Source: Rhodospirillaceae bacterium UBA6219 (GTDB taxonomy: Bacteria > Pseudomonadota > Alphaproteobacteria > Rhodospirillales > Magnetospirillaceae). Taken from it: a stretch of DNA of 64,000 nt. This document shows, piece after piece, positions 1-7,983 of the stretch. The position numbers and the translations under genes are program-made. The first letter of the stretch is position 1. Each line of letters opens with the position of its first letter. The DNA lies in contig DISD01000033.1 in NCBI GenBank assembly GCA_002435715.1, positions 1 through 64,000 on the forward strand, in the 5' to 3' direction. The notes under the pieces are model-generated. The model ran no database searches. It was given only the letters and a program-made list of their open reading frames with translations, and was not told the origin of the DNA.

Positions 1-8
1 TCCGCCAG

Positions 9-55
9 TTCAAATAAAAACGGCCTTCCCCCAGGGAAGGCCGTTTTTATTTGAA
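9..55. terminator. Strong bidirectional intrinsic terminator
   Basis: A perfect 22-base-pair inverted repeat (positions 9-30 pairing with 34-55) around a 3-base loop. The GC-rich top of the stem is flanked by an A-run on one side and a T-run on the other, so it would terminate transcription from both directions. It lies just after the end of the minus-strand gene that stops at 93 and probably also serves a plus-strand gene upstream of the window. Confidence 0.9.
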
Positions 56-92
56 TGCGTGTGTGGGGACGGTGAACGCCCTACCGAGGCCA

Positions 93-875
93 TTATGGTT
101 TAGAGCCTGGTTGCGGTGGCGAAAAAATGGAGGCAAGGACGGTCCGAAAATGCTTGCGCGCCTCAGCCTGTTTCGGTTCCCACTGCTCGCGCGGCAAGAA
201 CTTCGGCTGATAGGCCGGCGCGGCGGGACGACCTGCTTTTTCGTCCTCTTGACGCTTGATGGCGACCGCGTATTCGTCCAGCCCGTTACGGCAGACATAG
301 GGGTCATCCTTGCGTAAAGGGGCTGTCCTGGCTTCGATCACGACCGCCTGATCCATCATTTTGTTCTTAAGGTCGACGGGAAAGGCCGAAACCGCCTTAA
401 TCCTTGGGGCATACTGGAAGATGATGGTTTCCATACCATGCCCCTGTGCCGACACGTCCGCACATTTGGTGCCGTCGGCCATGGCGACAAGCATCGCATA
501 CATCAAGACAAAGCCCGACGTTTCCCTCATCGCGGCAAGATCGGCTTGTGAGGATCCGACTGACCATAGCAGCGTGGATTGCAGCAACGGCACGGCAACG
601 CCGCCGCTTCCCCCCATCGATTGGTCACGCCCCCAATCCATTGCCGCCGTCAATTCCGCCGCGTTGACCGGGCGCAGCATTCTTGCCGCAAGTTCGTTGT
701 ATCGTTGCGCCGCCAGCAAACGATCGAGGTCGGCCATGACGGCTTGTTGCTGGGAAGTGTATGCCTGTCGGGGCGTCCCAGGCGGGTGCGACGTCCCCAC
801 CCCATCAGCAGCCATCAAGGGCTGCCCAAGGATGACAAAAACCGCAATCCAACAGACCCTCGACAATCGGCGCAT
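93..875 (-). CDS. Secreted hypothetical protein
   Basis: 260 residues. I do not recognise the family. The start is placed at the ATG at 875 because it gives a clean signal peptide (MRRLSRVCWIAVFVILGQ, then an Ala-rich cleavage region near residue 23) and has a GAGGGTGG ribosome site; a longer reading would add 21 unlikely residues. The mature part is helical and polar with two cysteines (about residues 138 and 196) that could form a periplasmic disulfide, and a Lys/Glu/Pro-rich tail. It stands alone between a terminator and the polymerase gene pair. Export is inferred from the signal peptide only. Confidence 0.7.
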   Translation of the reverse strand: MRRLSRVCWIAVFVILGQPLMAADGVGTSHPPGTPRQAYTSQQQAVMADLDRLLAAQRYNELAARMLRPVNAAELTAAMDWGRDQSMGGSGGVAVPLLQSTLLWSVGSSQADLAAMRETSGFVLMYAMLVAMADGTKCADVSAQGHGMETIIFQYAPRIKAVSAFPVDLKNKMMDQAVVIEARTAPLRKDDPYVCRNGLDEYAVAIKRQEDEKAGRPAAPAYQPKFLPREQWEPKQAEARKHFRTVLASIFSPPQPGSKP

Positions 876-973
876 ACCACCCTCAATGGCGTCGAAACAC
901 AACAACACATCTCTTGATGCATTATTGGCTTTCATCACCCCTTGTAAGTCAAGGAAAGCTCGCCATCACTTGG

Positions 974-1225
974 TCACGCCATGCCCCCCACGAACGCCTC
1001 GTTCAGATCGTCATAGACCAGCCCCACCCTCACCTCGCCCTTGCAGAAGCGGTTGGCGCAGCGCAGTGATTTTTCCACCATGTCCAGATGGGCTTGGCGC
1101 AATCGGGGATTGGCCATCAAAGCCGCCGGGGTTTCATAGCGGGTCAGTCCGCAATGGCGGCAGGTGACTTCCAGGCGGGTGGCGGGATCCAGATCGGACA
1201 GCCGGCTGTCGGTTTTCCAGTTCAT
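974..1225 (-). CDS. Small zinc-ribbon protein coupled to Y-family polymerase
   Basis: 83 residues with two cysteine pairs, CRHC (residues 22-25) and CANRFC (56-61), the layout of a zinc ribbon, separated by a helical stretch. Its ATG shares one base with the TGA of the polymerase gene upstream (TGATG), so the two are almost certainly translated from one message. An upstream in-frame extension was rejected because it lies inside the polymerase. I do not recognise a named family. The tight coupling to an SOS-type polymerase suggests a DNA-repair accessory role, which is inference. Confidence 0.75.
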   Translation of the reverse strand: MNWKTDSRLSDLDPATRLEVTCRHCGLTRYETPAALMANPRLRQAHLDMVEKSLRCANRFCKGEVRVGLVYDDLNEAFVGGMA

Positions 1226-2472
1226 CAATAAAAATCCTCGGCGCTGGGGATGCGGGTGTAGGAAATCTTGCCCCCCGCATGGTCGCCGGGCGGCGGGGTC
1301 CACAGACCGACGCTGACCAGGGTGCGGCCGTATTTGCGGTTCAACTGGTCGATGGCGCCGGTGACGTTTTCAAAGCGTTGGCGTTCCGGTTCGTCATTGG
1401 TCAACAGGTCCAACTGGCGCTGTTCGGTCTTGCTAAGCTCGCCCAGGGTGACGTTGAGGCGGGCGATGACCGAACGGCGCGGCAGCGCCGCCTGGGCCTC
1501 GGCCCACACCTGTTCCAGGGCGCGCAGGATTCCTGGGTCGTCGCAGATGGCCGGCATATAGGCGCTGCCGTTCCACGAACTTTCCCACAAGCCCAGCCAC
1601 AGGAACACCCGGCTGGCCGACCAGCCGTCGCGGCGCATGCGTCGGGCCGCCTTGACCAGCAACAGCCGCGACACCGACTTGGCGGTGGACAGCGTGCGGT
1701 GACTGGGCGGCATCACCCTGCCATGGCCGTACATGCCGCGTTCCGATACCGGGGCCTGGATGTCGTAACCGTGAAGCGCGTACCACAAACGTTCCCCTGT
1801 GACGTTGCCCCAAATGGCACGCAATTGCTTGGGTTGGGTGTTCAGCAGGTCTTCCATGTCGACGATGCGGGCATCCCACAGCCGGTGCAGAATGTTCTTG
1901 CCGATGCCGGGCACGTCGGCGATGCGGATGCCCAGCAACGGCCCGGGCATGTGGTCGGGGTGCCAGACCATGTTGCCGTCGGGCTTGCCGGCCTTGCAGG
2001 CCATCTTGGCCAACTGCCGGTTGGCGGCGTAACCGATGCTGCATTTGATCCACGGCCCCACCAGCTTTTCCAGCCGGGCCTTGATGGCGTCCCCCACCGC
2101 ACGGGGGTTTTGCTGCTGGCGCGGGTCCAGCCGGCAGGTCAGCTCGTCGATGGATTTGACCGCGTCGATGGGGATGACCATGGAGATTTCCGCCAACAGC
2201 GCGTTGTGGGCGCGACGGTACAGATCGGGGTTCTGCGGCTGCAGGATGATGTCGGGGCAGATGCGTCGCGCGTCGGCGACGCGCATCACGTTGGAGACGC
2301 CACGCTTCTTGGCTTCCCGCGAACAGGCGATGACGCAGGTGGTGTCGACGCCGTCGAAGGGCACCACGCCGACCGGCTTGCCACGCAGATGCGGATGGGC
2401 GAATTGTTCGCACGAGGCGAAGAAGCCGTCAAAATCCAGGTACAGGCGTTCGGGTTGGGTCGGCTTGCGCAT
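1225..2472 (-). CDS. Y-family DNA polymerase (DinB/ImpB-like)
   Basis: 415 residues. The N-terminal catalytic motif DFDGFFASCEQ (residues 13-23) and the second acidic motif SIDEL (about 107-111) are the palm-domain metal ligands of UmuC/DinB-type translesion polymerases. A helix-hairpin-helix-like segment (VPGIGKNILHRLW, about 188-200) and a C-terminal little-finger region follow. Members of this branch are often mislabelled 'type VI secretion protein ImpB'. The gene follows a sigma70-like promoter with a LexA-type box and overlaps the zinc-ribbon gene. Expected role: error-prone bypass of lesions during the SOS response. Whether it is a true DinB orthologue is uncertain. Confidence 0.88.
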   Translation of the reverse strand: MRKPTQPERLYLDFDGFFASCEQFAHPHLRGKPVGVVPFDGVDTTCVIACSREAKKRGVSNVMRVADARRICPDIILQPQNPDLYRRAHNALLAEISMVIPIDAVKSIDELTCRLDPRQQQNPRAVGDAIKARLEKLVGPWIKCSIGYAANRQLAKMACKAGKPDGNMVWHPDHMPGPLLGIRIADVPGIGKNILHRLWDARIVDMEDLLNTQPKQLRAIWGNVTGERLWYALHGYDIQAPVSERGMYGHGRVMPPSHRTLSTAKSVSRLLLVKAARRMRRDGWSASRVFLWLGLWESSWNGSAYMPAICDDPGILRALEQVWAEAQAALPRRSVIARLNVTLGELSKTEQRQLDLLTNDEPERQRFENVTGAIDQLNRKYGRTLVSVGLWTPPPGDHAGGKISYTRIPSAEDFY

Positions 2473-2497
2473 GCGGTTTCAGCCCGTTTGGCATTAA

Positions 2498-2512
2498 GAA
2501 CAAAACACGAAC
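2498..2512 (-). promoter_or_regulatory. LexA-type SOS box (GTTC-N7-GTTC)
   Basis: On the minus strand the sequence reads GTTC, seven bases, GTTC, which is the direct-repeat operator known for alphaproteobacterial LexA. It begins immediately after the predicted -10 hexamer and ends 25 bases before the polymerase start codon, a position where a repressor would block transcription. Confidence 0.8.
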
Positions 2513-2542
2513 TTTATAGACCTCTCGGCCCGCCGCTTTCAA
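2513..2542 (-). promoter_or_regulatory. Predicted sigma70 promoter of the polymerase operon
   Basis: Minus strand: TTGAAA (2542-2537), an 18-base spacer, then TATAAA (2518-2513). The hexamers match the -35 and -10 consensus well and the LexA box starts directly downstream of the -10. Confidence 0.6.
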
Positions 2543-2627
2543 GTGTCATCTGCGGGACGGGATTTTCCCTGTGGCCTGATGGCCCGGGCCCTTTTATTCT
2601 GTGACCCCGACCGGTTCCGAGAGTCCC

Positions 2628-3425
2628 ATGCCCCCCATCGACCGCCTGCTTCACTTGATGGCCACCCTGCGCGACCCGGACAAGGGCTGCGCCTGGGACC
2701 GCGAACAAAATTTCGCCACCATTGCCCCCTATACCATTGAAGAAGCTTACGAAGTCGCCGATGCCATCGATCATGGCGACATGGCGGCACTGAAGGACGA
2801 ATTGGGGGATCTGCTGTTCCAGGTGGTCTTTCATGCGCGCATGGCCGAGGAAGCAGGCCATTTCGCCTTTGACGACGTGGCCAATGCCATTACCGACAAG
2901 ATGATCCGCCGCCACCCCCATGTGTTCGGCGACGCGGGACACCGTGACAGCGCCGCCCAGACCCAGGCCTGGGAGGTTTCCAAGGCGGCGGAACGGGCCG
3001 CCAAGGGCCATGACAGCGTGTTGGACGGCGTCGCCCATTCGTTGCCGCCGATGACACGGGCGCTGAAGCTGCAGAACCGGGCCGCCCGCGTCGGCTTCGA
3101 CTGGGCCGAGGCCACCGAAATCATCGCCAAGATCGACGAGGAAGTGGCTGAAATCAAAGTTGAAATCGACAACCAAGGCGGATTGGACCGACTTGAGGAT
3201 GAAATCGGCGACCTGCTGTTCGTCTGCGTCAATCTGGCTCGCAAGCTGACCGTCGATCCGGAAGTCGCCTTGAAACGCGCCAATGCCAAATTTACCCGTC
3301 GTTTCAATCATATCGAGCACAAACTTAAAGAGCGCGGTCAATCGCCGGCCGATGTCGGATTGGACGAAATGGAAGAATTGTGGGTGGATGCCAAGCACCT
3401 CGAACGCCGCCAAGGAGAAGCCTGA
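2628..3425 (+). CDS. mazG: Nucleoside triphosphate pyrophosphohydrolase MazG
   Basis: 265 residues. Two MazG repeats are visible. The first carries EEAYEVADAI and DELGDLLFQVVFH (about residues 40-70), the EExxE and ExxD metal-binding signature. The second carries EEVAEIKVEI and DEIGDLLFVCVNLAR (about 170-210). The enzyme hydrolyses non-canonical or excess NTPs to NMP and pyrophosphate. The start at 2628 has GAGAG upstream and the usual MazG opening (PIDRLLHLMATLRDP). It overlaps the next gene by one base (TGATG). Confidence 0.95.
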   Translation: MPPIDRLLHLMATLRDPDKGCAWDREQNFATIAPYTIEEAYEVADAIDHGDMAALKDELGDLLFQVVFHARMAEEAGHFAFDDVANAITDKMIRRHPHVFGDAGHRDSAAQTQAWEVSKAAERAAKGHDSVLDGVAHSLPPMTRALKLQNRAARVGFDWAEATEIIAKIDEEVAEIKVEIDNQGGLDRLEDEIGDLLFVCVNLARKLTVDPEVALKRANAKFTRRFNHIEHKLKERGQSPADVGLDEMEELWVDAKHLERRQGEA

Positions 3426-4066
3426 TGCCCAGCATGCGCCCGTCCCTGCGCCCGACCTTGCGCCTGTTGGCCGCCCTGGTCCTGCTGTTGCCCTTGGCGT
3501 CGTGCTATATCCCCGACAAGTTCAAGGGCGAGCTGCGGCTGTCGCGCTATGGCGATTACGCTCTGGCCTATGAAGGCGACCTGATCTGGGCGCCCATCCT
3601 GCACGATTATGCCGGCGGCCGCATCACCCCGGAAAACGAGGAAGAGAAGAACAACAACATCTACAAGGATCTGGTGCGCGATCCGGCGATCAAGGATATC
3701 CGCAAGGCCGGCAAGGGCCGCTTCCACGTCAAATATGAACGCCAGGGCCGCCTGGGCAAGGTGCAACTGTCGTCCTATCTGCGCCGCGACGCCCGGCTGA
3801 TTTCGCTGAAATCCAACGAAGACGGCACCATCATCGTCGACGCCAACGGGGTCAAGCCGGGCGACGCCCAACGCATGGCCGAGCTGGGCATCACCATGGA
3901 AGGCGAATTCCGCATCACCACCGACGGCAACGTGTTGAAGCACAACGCCACCGAGGTCCGGGCCTTCGGCGCCTACAAGGTCTATGTGTGGAAAATCGAA
4001 AACGCCCTGTCGGTGACCCCGACCCTGGTCATGCTGCGTGACCCCGACCCCAACCGCCCGCTGTAA
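3425..4066 (+). CDS. Predicted outer-membrane lipoprotein
   Basis: 213 residues. The N-terminus is a lipoprotein signal: arginines, a Leu/Ala-rich core, then the lipobox LASC with the acceptor cysteine near residue 24. The rest is basic and beta-rich with no family I recognise. The start codon overlaps the mazG stop by one base, so the two are translationally coupled, and ydfG follows after 10 bases. The three form a probable operon with no obvious shared function. Lipidation by the Lgt/LspA pathway is inferred from the signal. Confidence 0.8.
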   Translation: MPSMRPSLRPTLRLLAALVLLLPLASCYIPDKFKGELRLSRYGDYALAYEGDLIWAPILHDYAGGRITPENEEEKNNNIYKDLVRDPAIKDIRKAGKGRFHVKYERQGRLGKVQLSSYLRRDARLISLKSNEDGTIIVDANGVKPGDAQRMAELGITMEGEFRITTDGNVLKHNATEVRAFGAYKVYVWKIENALSVTPTLVMLRDPDPNRPL

Positions 4067-4076
4067 GGATTTCGCC

Positions 4077-4844
4077 ATGAGCCTTGATTGGACCAACCGC
4101 ACGGTTTTCGTCACCGGTGCCACCGCCGGTTTCGGCGAAGCCATCGCCCGCGCCTATGCCAAGCTGGGGGCGCGGCTGATCCTGTGCGGCCGTCGTCAGG
4201 ACCGCTTGGCCACCCTGGCGGCGGAACTGGGCGTTCCCTGCCATCTGCTGGTTCTGGACGTGCGCGACCGTGCCGCGGTCGAAGCCGCCATCGCCGCCCT
4301 GCCGGCGCCTTTCGACGCCATCGACGTGCTGGTCAACAATGCCGGATTGGCGCTGGGCGTGGCGCCGGCTCAGGATTCCAGCCTGGATGATTGGGAAAAT
4401 ATGATCGACACCAATGTCAAAGGCCTGATGTCCGTCACCCGCGCCGTACTGCCGGGCATGGTGGAGCGTGATCAGGGCCATATCGTCAACATGTCGTCCA
4501 TCGCCGGTACCTATCCCTATCCGGGCGGCAACGCCTATGGCGCGTCCAAGGCGGCGGTCAGCCAATTCTCGCTGAACCTGCTGGCCGATCTGGTCAAGAC
4601 CCGCGTCCGGGTCACCAATATCGAACCCGGCCTGTGTGGCGGTTCGGAATTTTCCCTGGTGCGCTATAAGGGCGACGCCGAAGCGGCGGCCAAGGTTTAT
4701 GCCGGCACCGAACCCTTGACCTCGGAAGACGTGGCGGAAGCCGTGGTGTGGGCGACCTGCCTGCCCGCCCATGTCAACATCAACCGCATCGAGATGATGC
4801 CCACCTGTCAGGCTCCGGCCGGGTTGACCGTGCACCGGTCTTGA
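4077..4844 (+). CDS. ydfG: Short-chain dehydrogenase YdfG
   Basis: 255 residues. Rossmann motif TGATAGFGEA (about residues 12-21), NNAGLALG (about 90-97) and the catalytic Ser with YxxxK in the segment GGNAYGASKAA (about 155-165). The C-terminal run around PAHVNIN and EMMP is typical of YdfG, the NADP-dependent enzyme acting on serine/allo-threonine and reducing malonic semialdehyde to 3-hydroxypropionate. The ATG at 4077 matches the family length. It is last in the mazG group and followed by inverted repeats. Confidence 0.92.
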   Translation: MSLDWTNRTVFVTGATAGFGEAIARAYAKLGARLILCGRRQDRLATLAAELGVPCHLLVLDVRDRAAVEAAIAALPAPFDAIDVLVNNAGLALGVAPAQDSSLDDWENMIDTNVKGLMSVTRAVLPGMVERDQGHIVNMSSIAGTYPYPGGNAYGASKAAVSQFSLNLLADLVKTRVRVTNIEPGLCGGSEFSLVRYKGDAEAAAKVYAGTEPLTSEDVAEAVVWATCLPAHVNINRIEMMPTCQAPAGLTVHRS

Positions 4845-4849
4845 TAACG

Positions 4850-4885
4850 GGGCATCGCCCCAGCTGGGGTGGGCGAGAGCCCACC
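4850..4885. terminator. Paired hairpins between convergent genes
   Basis: Two adjacent inverted repeats: GGGC/GCCC (4851-4854 with 4858-4861) and GGTGGGC/GCCCACC (4868-4874 with 4879-4885) with a GAGA loop. They sit between the stops of two convergent genes. There is no long T-run, so this is a weak or factor-assisted terminator. It also contains the palindrome CCCAGCTGGG, which recurs near 27.76 kb. Confidence 0.5.
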
Positions 4886-4901
4886 TTCAGGGCGAAATGT
4901 T

Positions 4902-5666
4902 CTAATCCACCAACGGCGCCAGCTGGTTCCAGCTGGTTTGTCCCGGTGTCAGCAACAATTGGCCATCGGCATGCAGGACGGGGGTATAGGCGCTGCCGTC
5001 CAGCATCGCCCCTCGTCCGCCGGCCTCGGCGTGGATCAGCACGCCGGCGGCGTGGTCCCACGGCATCAGGCGGCGGAAATGGGCGAAATGCATGCGGCCG
5101 GTGACCAGATCCAGGTAATCGTGGGCGGCACTGCCGCGCCGTGCCACATGCAGCACCTGATCGGCGACCCGGCCGCGCTTCTTGATCGATCCGGTCAACT
5201 GGTCCAGCGGCACTTCGGCGGCGACGGACAGGCGGTTGCCGTCACGCCAGGCGCCCTGGCCGATCTCGGCGATCACCGTGCGGTTGGGGATGGGGTCATG
5301 AATCCAGCCGGCCACCGTCTGGCCGTCCACCACCAAGGCGACGATGACGGCGAAGCGCGGATTGTTGTTGGCGAAATTGCCGGTGCCGTCCACCGGGTCG
5401 ATGACCCAGACCACGCCGGGTTGATGCAGGGCGTCCAACAGCGCCGGATTGGCGTCGACCGCTTCTTCGCCGACCACCGCGCCGGGGATCAGTCCGGTCA
5501 GCATGCGGGTCAGCAGACGTTCGGCCATGACGTCGGCGTCGGTGACCAATTGGTTGGGCTTTTTCTCGCGGATCTGGTCGCGGCTCAGTTTCTTGAAGCG
5601 GGGCAGGATTTCCGCTTCCGCCGCTTCGCGGATCAGCCGTGCCACTGTGCCCACGTCAACGTTCAC
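4902..5666 (-). CDS. Inositol monophosphatase family protein
   Basis: 254 residues. The Mg-binding signature is complete: GEEAV (Glu67/68), the motif WVIDPVDGTGNF (Asp90 and Asp93), and a late WDHAAG with the third Asp (about residue 204). Members hydrolyse myo-inositol-1-phosphate or related phosphates such as 3'-phosphoadenosine 5'-phosphate; the substrate here cannot be decided from sequence. The ATG overlaps the stop of hflX by four bases, making this the last gene of the long dusB-to-hflX run. Confidence 0.88.
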   Translation of the reverse strand: MNVDVGTVARLIREAAEAEILPRFKKLSRDQIREKKPNQLVTDADVMAERLLTRMLTGLIPGAVVGEEAVDANPALLDALHQPGVVWVIDPVDGTGNFANNNPRFAVIVALVVDGQTVAGWIHDPIPNRTVIAEIGQGAWRDGNRLSVAAEVPLDQLTGSIKKRGRVADQVLHVARRGSAAHDYLDLVTGRMHFAHFRRLMPWDHAAGVLIHAEAGGRGAMLDGSAYTPVLHADGQLLLTPGQTSWNQLAPLVD

Positions 5667-6970
5667 GCCCCGCCCCCTTTTGCTTGCATCTGGTGGTATC
5701 GGGCAATATTGGCCCCGTCCAGACGAACTTTCAAATGGGTTTGCGTTTCGTCGTCGGTGCGTTCCAGCACTTCGCCGTTGCGGTACATCCAGGCGATGTT
5801 GGCGCCATCGTGCAAATCGAAGCTGACATCGATGATTTGCCGGCTTTCCGACAGTTTTTCGTCGAAACAGGCCAGCAATTGGTCGATTCCCGCCCCGGTC
5901 AGGGCGGAAATGGCGATGGCGGTCGGCCGCCGCGCCGCCTGGTTGACCACATGGACCGCCCCTTCGGGCATCAGGTCGATCTTGTTGAGCGCCTCGACCA
6001 AGCCTTGGTCGACGATCTCGGCCAGCCCCAGTTCCCGCAGCACCTGTTCCACGTCGGACGCCTGGGCCTCGGCATCGGGATGCGACATGTCGCGGACATG
6101 CACCACCACGTCGGCTTCCAGCACCTCTTCCAAGGTGGCGCGGAAGGCGGCGACCAATTCGTGCGGCAAATCGGAAATGAAGCCCACGGTGTCCGACAAG
6201 ATGACCTGACGCCCCGACGGCAGTTTCAGGCCGCGCATGGTGGGGTCAAGGGTGGCGAACAGCATGTCCTTGGCCAGCACCTCGGCGCGGGTCAGACGGT
6301 TGAACAATGTCGACTTGCCGGCATTGGTGTAGCCGACCAGGGCGATGATCGGATACGGCACCCGGCGGCGCGCCGAACGGTGCAGTTCGCGGGTGCGCTT
6401 GACCTCTTCCAGTTCGCGCTTCAGCTTGACGATGCGGTCGCCGATCATGCGGCGGTCGGCCTCGATCTGGGTTTCGCCGGGGCCACCCAGAAAGCCGAAG
6501 CCGCCGCGCTGGCGTTCCAAGTGGGTCCACGACCGCACCAGACGCGAACGTTGATAGGACAACGCCGCCAGTTCCACCTGCAACGTGCCCTCACGGGTGC
6601 GCGCCCGGGCGCCGAAGATTTCCAGGATCAGGCCGGTGCGGTCGATGACCTTGCACGCCCATTCCCTTTCCAGGTTGCGCTGCTGCACCGGCGATAGGTG
6701 GCCGTCGACCACGGCGACCAGAATTTCGTTGGCTTTGACGATTTCCGCCAAACGCTCGACCGCACCCTTGCCGATCAAGGTGGCGGGCCGCCGCTTGGTC
6801 ACCGGGACCAATTCGGCGGCCACCACGTCCAGGTCGATGGCTTGGGTCAAGCCCACGGCTTCATCCAGCCGTGATTGCGGAGCCCGAAGTCCGGATTCCG
6901 CTTTCAAGGCGGGATGGACGACCATGGCCCGTTGTCGGGGGGAAAGCCCCCCCTGATGACCGTCGTTCAC
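5663..6970 (-). CDS. hflX: Ribosome-associated GTPase HflX
   Basis: 435 residues. HflX-specific GGFGFLGGPGETQIE (157-171) precedes the G domain with G1 GYTNAGKST (213-221), G3 DTVGF and G4 NKID. HflX splits and rescues stalled 70S ribosomes. The start is a GTG at 6970, the base directly after the hfq stop codon, with GAGGA just upstream; an internal ATG at 6925 has no such site. The hfq-hflX pairing is the classical one. Confidence 0.95.
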   Translation of the reverse strand: MNDGHQGGLSPRQRAMVVHPALKAESGLRAPQSRLDEAVGLTQAIDLDVVAAELVPVTKRRPATLIGKGAVERLAEIVKANEILVAVVDGHLSPVQQRNLEREWACKVIDRTGLILEIFGARARTREGTLQVELAALSYQRSRLVRSWTHLERQRGGFGFLGGPGETQIEADRRMIGDRIVKLKRELEEVKRTRELHRSARRRVPYPIIALVGYTNAGKSTLFNRLTRAEVLAKDMLFATLDPTMRGLKLPSGRQVILSDTVGFISDLPHELVAAFRATLEEVLEADVVVHVRDMSHPDAEAQASDVEQVLRELGLAEIVDQGLVEALNKIDLMPEGAVHVVNQAARRPTAIAISALTGAGIDQLLACFDEKLSESRQIIDVSFDLHDGANIAWMYRNGEVLERTDDETQTHLKVRLDGANIARYHQMQAKGGGA

Positions 6971-7225
6971 TTATTCCTCGCCACCGTCCTTGACCGGAGG
7001 CTCGAACAACTGGATGGGGGTGGCCGGCATCACCGTGGAAATGGCGTGCTTGTAGACCAGTTGGGTCAGGCCGTCACGGCGCAGCAACAGCGAGAAATTG
7101 TCGAACCAGGTGACGATACCCTGCAGCTTGACGCCGTTCACCAGGAAGATGGTGACCGGGGTCTTCTGCTTGCGGATGTGGTTCAGAAACACATCCTGTA
7201 CGTTTTGCGATTTTTCGGCGGACAT
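6971..7225 (-). CDS. hfq: RNA chaperone Hfq
   Basis: 84 residues. Sm1 motif with [16 protein letters not shown] and Sm2 YKHAIST, both intact, plus a short acidic tail. Forms a hexameric ring that pairs small RNAs with mRNAs. It is followed without any gap by hflX. The 80-base upstream gap carries a palindrome at 7266-7283 but only a weak ribosome site. Confidence 0.97.
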   Translation of the reverse strand: MSAEKSQNVQDVFLNHIRKQKTPVTIFLVNGVKLQGIVTWFDNFSLLLRRDGLTQLVYKHAISTVMPATPIQLFEPPVKDGGEE

Positions 7226-7265
7226 GGTTGATGTTCCGTTCTTATTGCCCGAGATTGTTATTCGT

Positions 7266-7283
7266 AGGTCTTCAAGAAGACCT
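7266..7283. repeat. Perfect palindrome upstream of hfq
   Basis: AGGTCTTC, two bases, GAAGACCT: an 8-base-pair perfect inverted repeat between the HAD gene and hfq. No T-run follows on the minus strand, so it is either a weak terminator for the HAD gene or an operator for hfq. Confidence 0.45.
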
Positions 7284-7305
7284 CCCTAAAGACTCTTGGT
7301 TATCA

Positions 7306-7983
7306 TCAAAATGCGGGCTTGGGAACCGATACTTCGCGCAACCTGTCTAGAAGAGTTTGAGGATCGGAAAAGTAATAAGCCGGCGGGTGGGAATCGAACT
7401 CACCCGGTTGGGGGGGCTCGGGGCGTAACAATGCCGGAATGCATCCGGCATTGATAGCGCAATGCATATCTATGGGAGAATCACCCACGAACCAGACTTT
7501 GACCGAGGGTTGAAGTCCTTGCGGGGCCAAGGCCATATGCACCGGATCGACGGCCGGCTTGTCGGCGCTGGCGTCGGTGGCCCCGACCAGGGCGCCGAAA
7601 TACTTGTCCCAGCCCAAGGCGGCGGATTCCGCCCGCAGGAACGAGCCGCGCTTGTTGGACACCACGCCCAGATATAGCCCGGCTTCCACCAATTGGCTCA
7701 ACATGGCCTCGACCCCTGGCAGCGGGCGCAGATAATCCATGTGGATGAGGGCGAAGCTTTGGGTGAACACGTCGCGCGCCTCGGTCCAGCGCTCGCCGAA
7801 CATTTCCGGAAAGGAATCGCGCAGCGACTTGGCGACCTTGATCTTGGCTTCCTCCAGACTCCATTCGGCCATGGCGAAATGGCGGAAGGTGCGGTTGTAG
7901 GATTCCAAGATGCAATCCCATGAATCCACCAGCGTGTTGTCCCAATCGAACAACAAAGCCACAGGGGCGGCGGGTTGGGTCAT
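7306..7983 (-). CDS. HAD-superfamily hydrolase, phosphoglycolate-phosphatase-like
   Basis: 225 residues. Motif I FDWDNTLVDS (about residues 11-20) with nucleophile Asp and general acid Asp, motif II VVSNK, and motif IV VGDSPIDMHCA. A helical cap domain lies between I and II. The Gph-like layout suggests a phosphatase for small phosphorylated metabolites; the natural substrate is unknown. It overlaps the preceding transaminase gene by four bases (ATGA). Confidence 0.88.
   Translation of the reverse strand: MTQPAAPVALLFDWDNTLVDSWDCILESYNRTFRHFAMAEWSLEEAKIKVAKSLRDSFPEMFGERWTEARDVFTQSFALIHMDYLRPLPGVEAMLSQLVEAGLYLGVVSNKRGSFLRAESAALGWDKYFGALVGATDASADKPAVDPVHMALAPQGLQPSVKVWFVGDSPIDMHCAINAGCIPALLRPEPPQPGEFDSHPPAYYFSDPQTLLDRLREVSVPKPAF

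Noticed and set aside
93..938. Longer start for the secreted protein at the left end
   Set aside because: The extra 21 residues spoil the signal peptide, and the internal ATG has a better ribosome site.
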